Shown: in pieces, positions 5,569-6,184 of the stretch
Numbering within the stretch: position 1 is the first letter of the stretch
Layout: each line of letters opens with the position of its first letter
From: Betaproteobacteria bacterium
GTDB lineage: Bacteria; Pseudomonadota; Gammaproteobacteria; Burkholderiales; Burkholderiaceae
Length of the DNA: 6,184 nt
NCBI GenBank assembly: GCA_013205155.1
Contig: JABMMT010000199.1
Coordinates: forward strand, 1 to 6,184
Direction: 5' to 3'
Made by a program: the position numbers and the translations under genes
Notes under the pieces: model-generated
The model's database searches: none
The model's input: only the letters and a program-made list of their open reading frames with translations
Told to the model about the DNA's origin: nothing

Positions 5569-6184
5569 ATGCGTTTATTCAGCTATAAAAATAAGAAAAA
5601 TGAAAAAGGGCTTGGAGTTCTTTGCATCAAGGACTCACAAGAATTCGTAGATTTATGTGCAACCGATCCTAGTATTCCAACTACATTGTTAGGTTTAATT
5701 GAGATAGATCCAAGCTTGACGAAGGCAAAGCAAGCGCTGAGTCATCCAAACGCAGTGATCCGGAACTTAGCTGAAATTCAGTTTGAAATATTAATTGATC
5801 GGCCTGGGAAGATTGTCTGCATGGGTCTCAATTATGCTGACCACGCTAAAGAGGGTGGTAATGCAAGACCAGAGTATCCGAGCTTTTTTATGAGAGGGCC
5901 AAGTTCACTTGCCGCTCACTTAGCACCACTTATCAGGCCAAAAGTTTCAGATAAATTAGATTACGAAGCGGAGCTTGTATTTATTGTCGGAAAAAGGGCG
6001 CGTAATTTAATTAAAGAGAATGCTCTGGAATGTATTGCAGGTTATAGCGTATTTAACGATGGCAGTATTCGTAACTATCAACGCAAAACGACTCAATGGA
6101 CTATTGGTAAGAATTTTGATCAGACTGGCGGCTTTGGTCCGTTCTTAGTGACACCGGATGAAGTTCCTTTAGGCGCTCATGGCC
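5569..6184 (+). CDS. Fumarylacetoacetate hydrolase (FAH)-family enzyme, 5' part (runs off the right edge)
   Basis: The first 205 codons of an FAH-fold enzyme; full-length single-domain members are usually around 280-300 residues. A weakly conserved N-terminal region (about 1-78) precedes the core, which starts at RPGKIVCMGLNYADHAKE (78-95) with the catalytic His92. The metal triad is Glu133 and Glu135 in LDYEAELVFIVGKRARN and Asp164 in YSVFNDGSIRNYQ; Lys181 in TIGKNFDQTGGFGPF is the usual active-site lysine. The family hydrolyses C-C bonds of acylpyruvates, or decarboxylates, isomerises or hydrates related 2-oxoacids, using Mg or Mn. Typical annotations are acylpyruvase or 2-keto-4-pentenoate hydratase-like; which applies cannot be settled from the partial sequence. 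It probably belongs to the same transcript as the GGT-like gene. An in-frame ATG at 5566 would add one residue. No signal peptide; cytoplasmic. Confidence 0.92.
   Translation, partial: MRLFSYKNKKNEKGLGVLCIKDSQEFVDLCATDPSIPTTLLGLIEIDPSLTKAKQALSHPNAVIRNLAEIQFEILIDRPGKIVCMGLNYADHAKEGGNARPEYPSFFMRGPSSLAAHLAPLIRPKVSDKLDYEAELVFIVGKRARNLIKENALECIAGYSVFNDGSIRNYQRKTTQWTIGKNFDQTGGFGPFLVTPDEVPLGAHG

Overview
The window is ordinary bacterial chromosome of moderate, somewhat AT-leaning composition, with tightly packed catabolic-type genes. A Bug/TctC-type solute receptor, a fragment of a second one, and FCD/GntR-like operator architecture point to a betaproteobacterium of the order Burkholderiales. The base composition and compact spacing would suit a freshwater Polynucleobacter-like lineage. 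That placement is inference from gene style, not a database match.

Layout. Positions 2-127 (+) hold the last 41 codons of an unidentified gene with one membrane-like segment. It converges, with a 7-base gap, on a three-gene minus-strand operon. In transcription order the operon is a two-half VOC/glyoxalase-like protein (3581-2808), a periplasmic Bug/TctC receptor (2811-1834, ATGA overlap with the previous gene), and a thiamine-pyrophosphate enzyme of the acetolactate synthase/2-oxoacid decarboxylase superfamily (1832-135, one base after the receptor stop). Upstream lies a short divergent control region (about 3588-3645) with a near-perfect AT-rich palindrome, TATCATATACGATA (3610-3623), that overlaps candidate -10 elements on both strands. 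On the plus strand follow a 51-codon fragment matching the C-terminal end of a TctC receptor (3646-3801), a cytoplasmic gamma-glutamyltransferase-like Ntn hydrolase of the YwrD-like type (3813-5462), a roughly 105-base gap, and the first 205 codons of a fumarylacetoacetate hydrolase-family enzyme that runs off the right edge.

How the genes may work together. A receptor for a small carboxylate or similar solute, a VOC metalloprotein, a 2-oxoacid-type TPP enzyme, an amide/peptide-type Ntn hydrolase and an FAH-family C-C hydrolase around one divergent operator look like a catabolic island for one organic substrate or a related set. The Ntn hydrolase keeps its nucleophile (Thr361) but appears to have lost the residues that hold the gamma-glutamyl group in E. 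coli GGT, so glutathione is unlikely to be its substrate. The real substrate cannot be read from the sequence. The clearest unusual signals are the TctC remnant, the divergent palindrome and the altered GGT pocket. I see no mobile element, CRISPR array, tRNA or rRNA.
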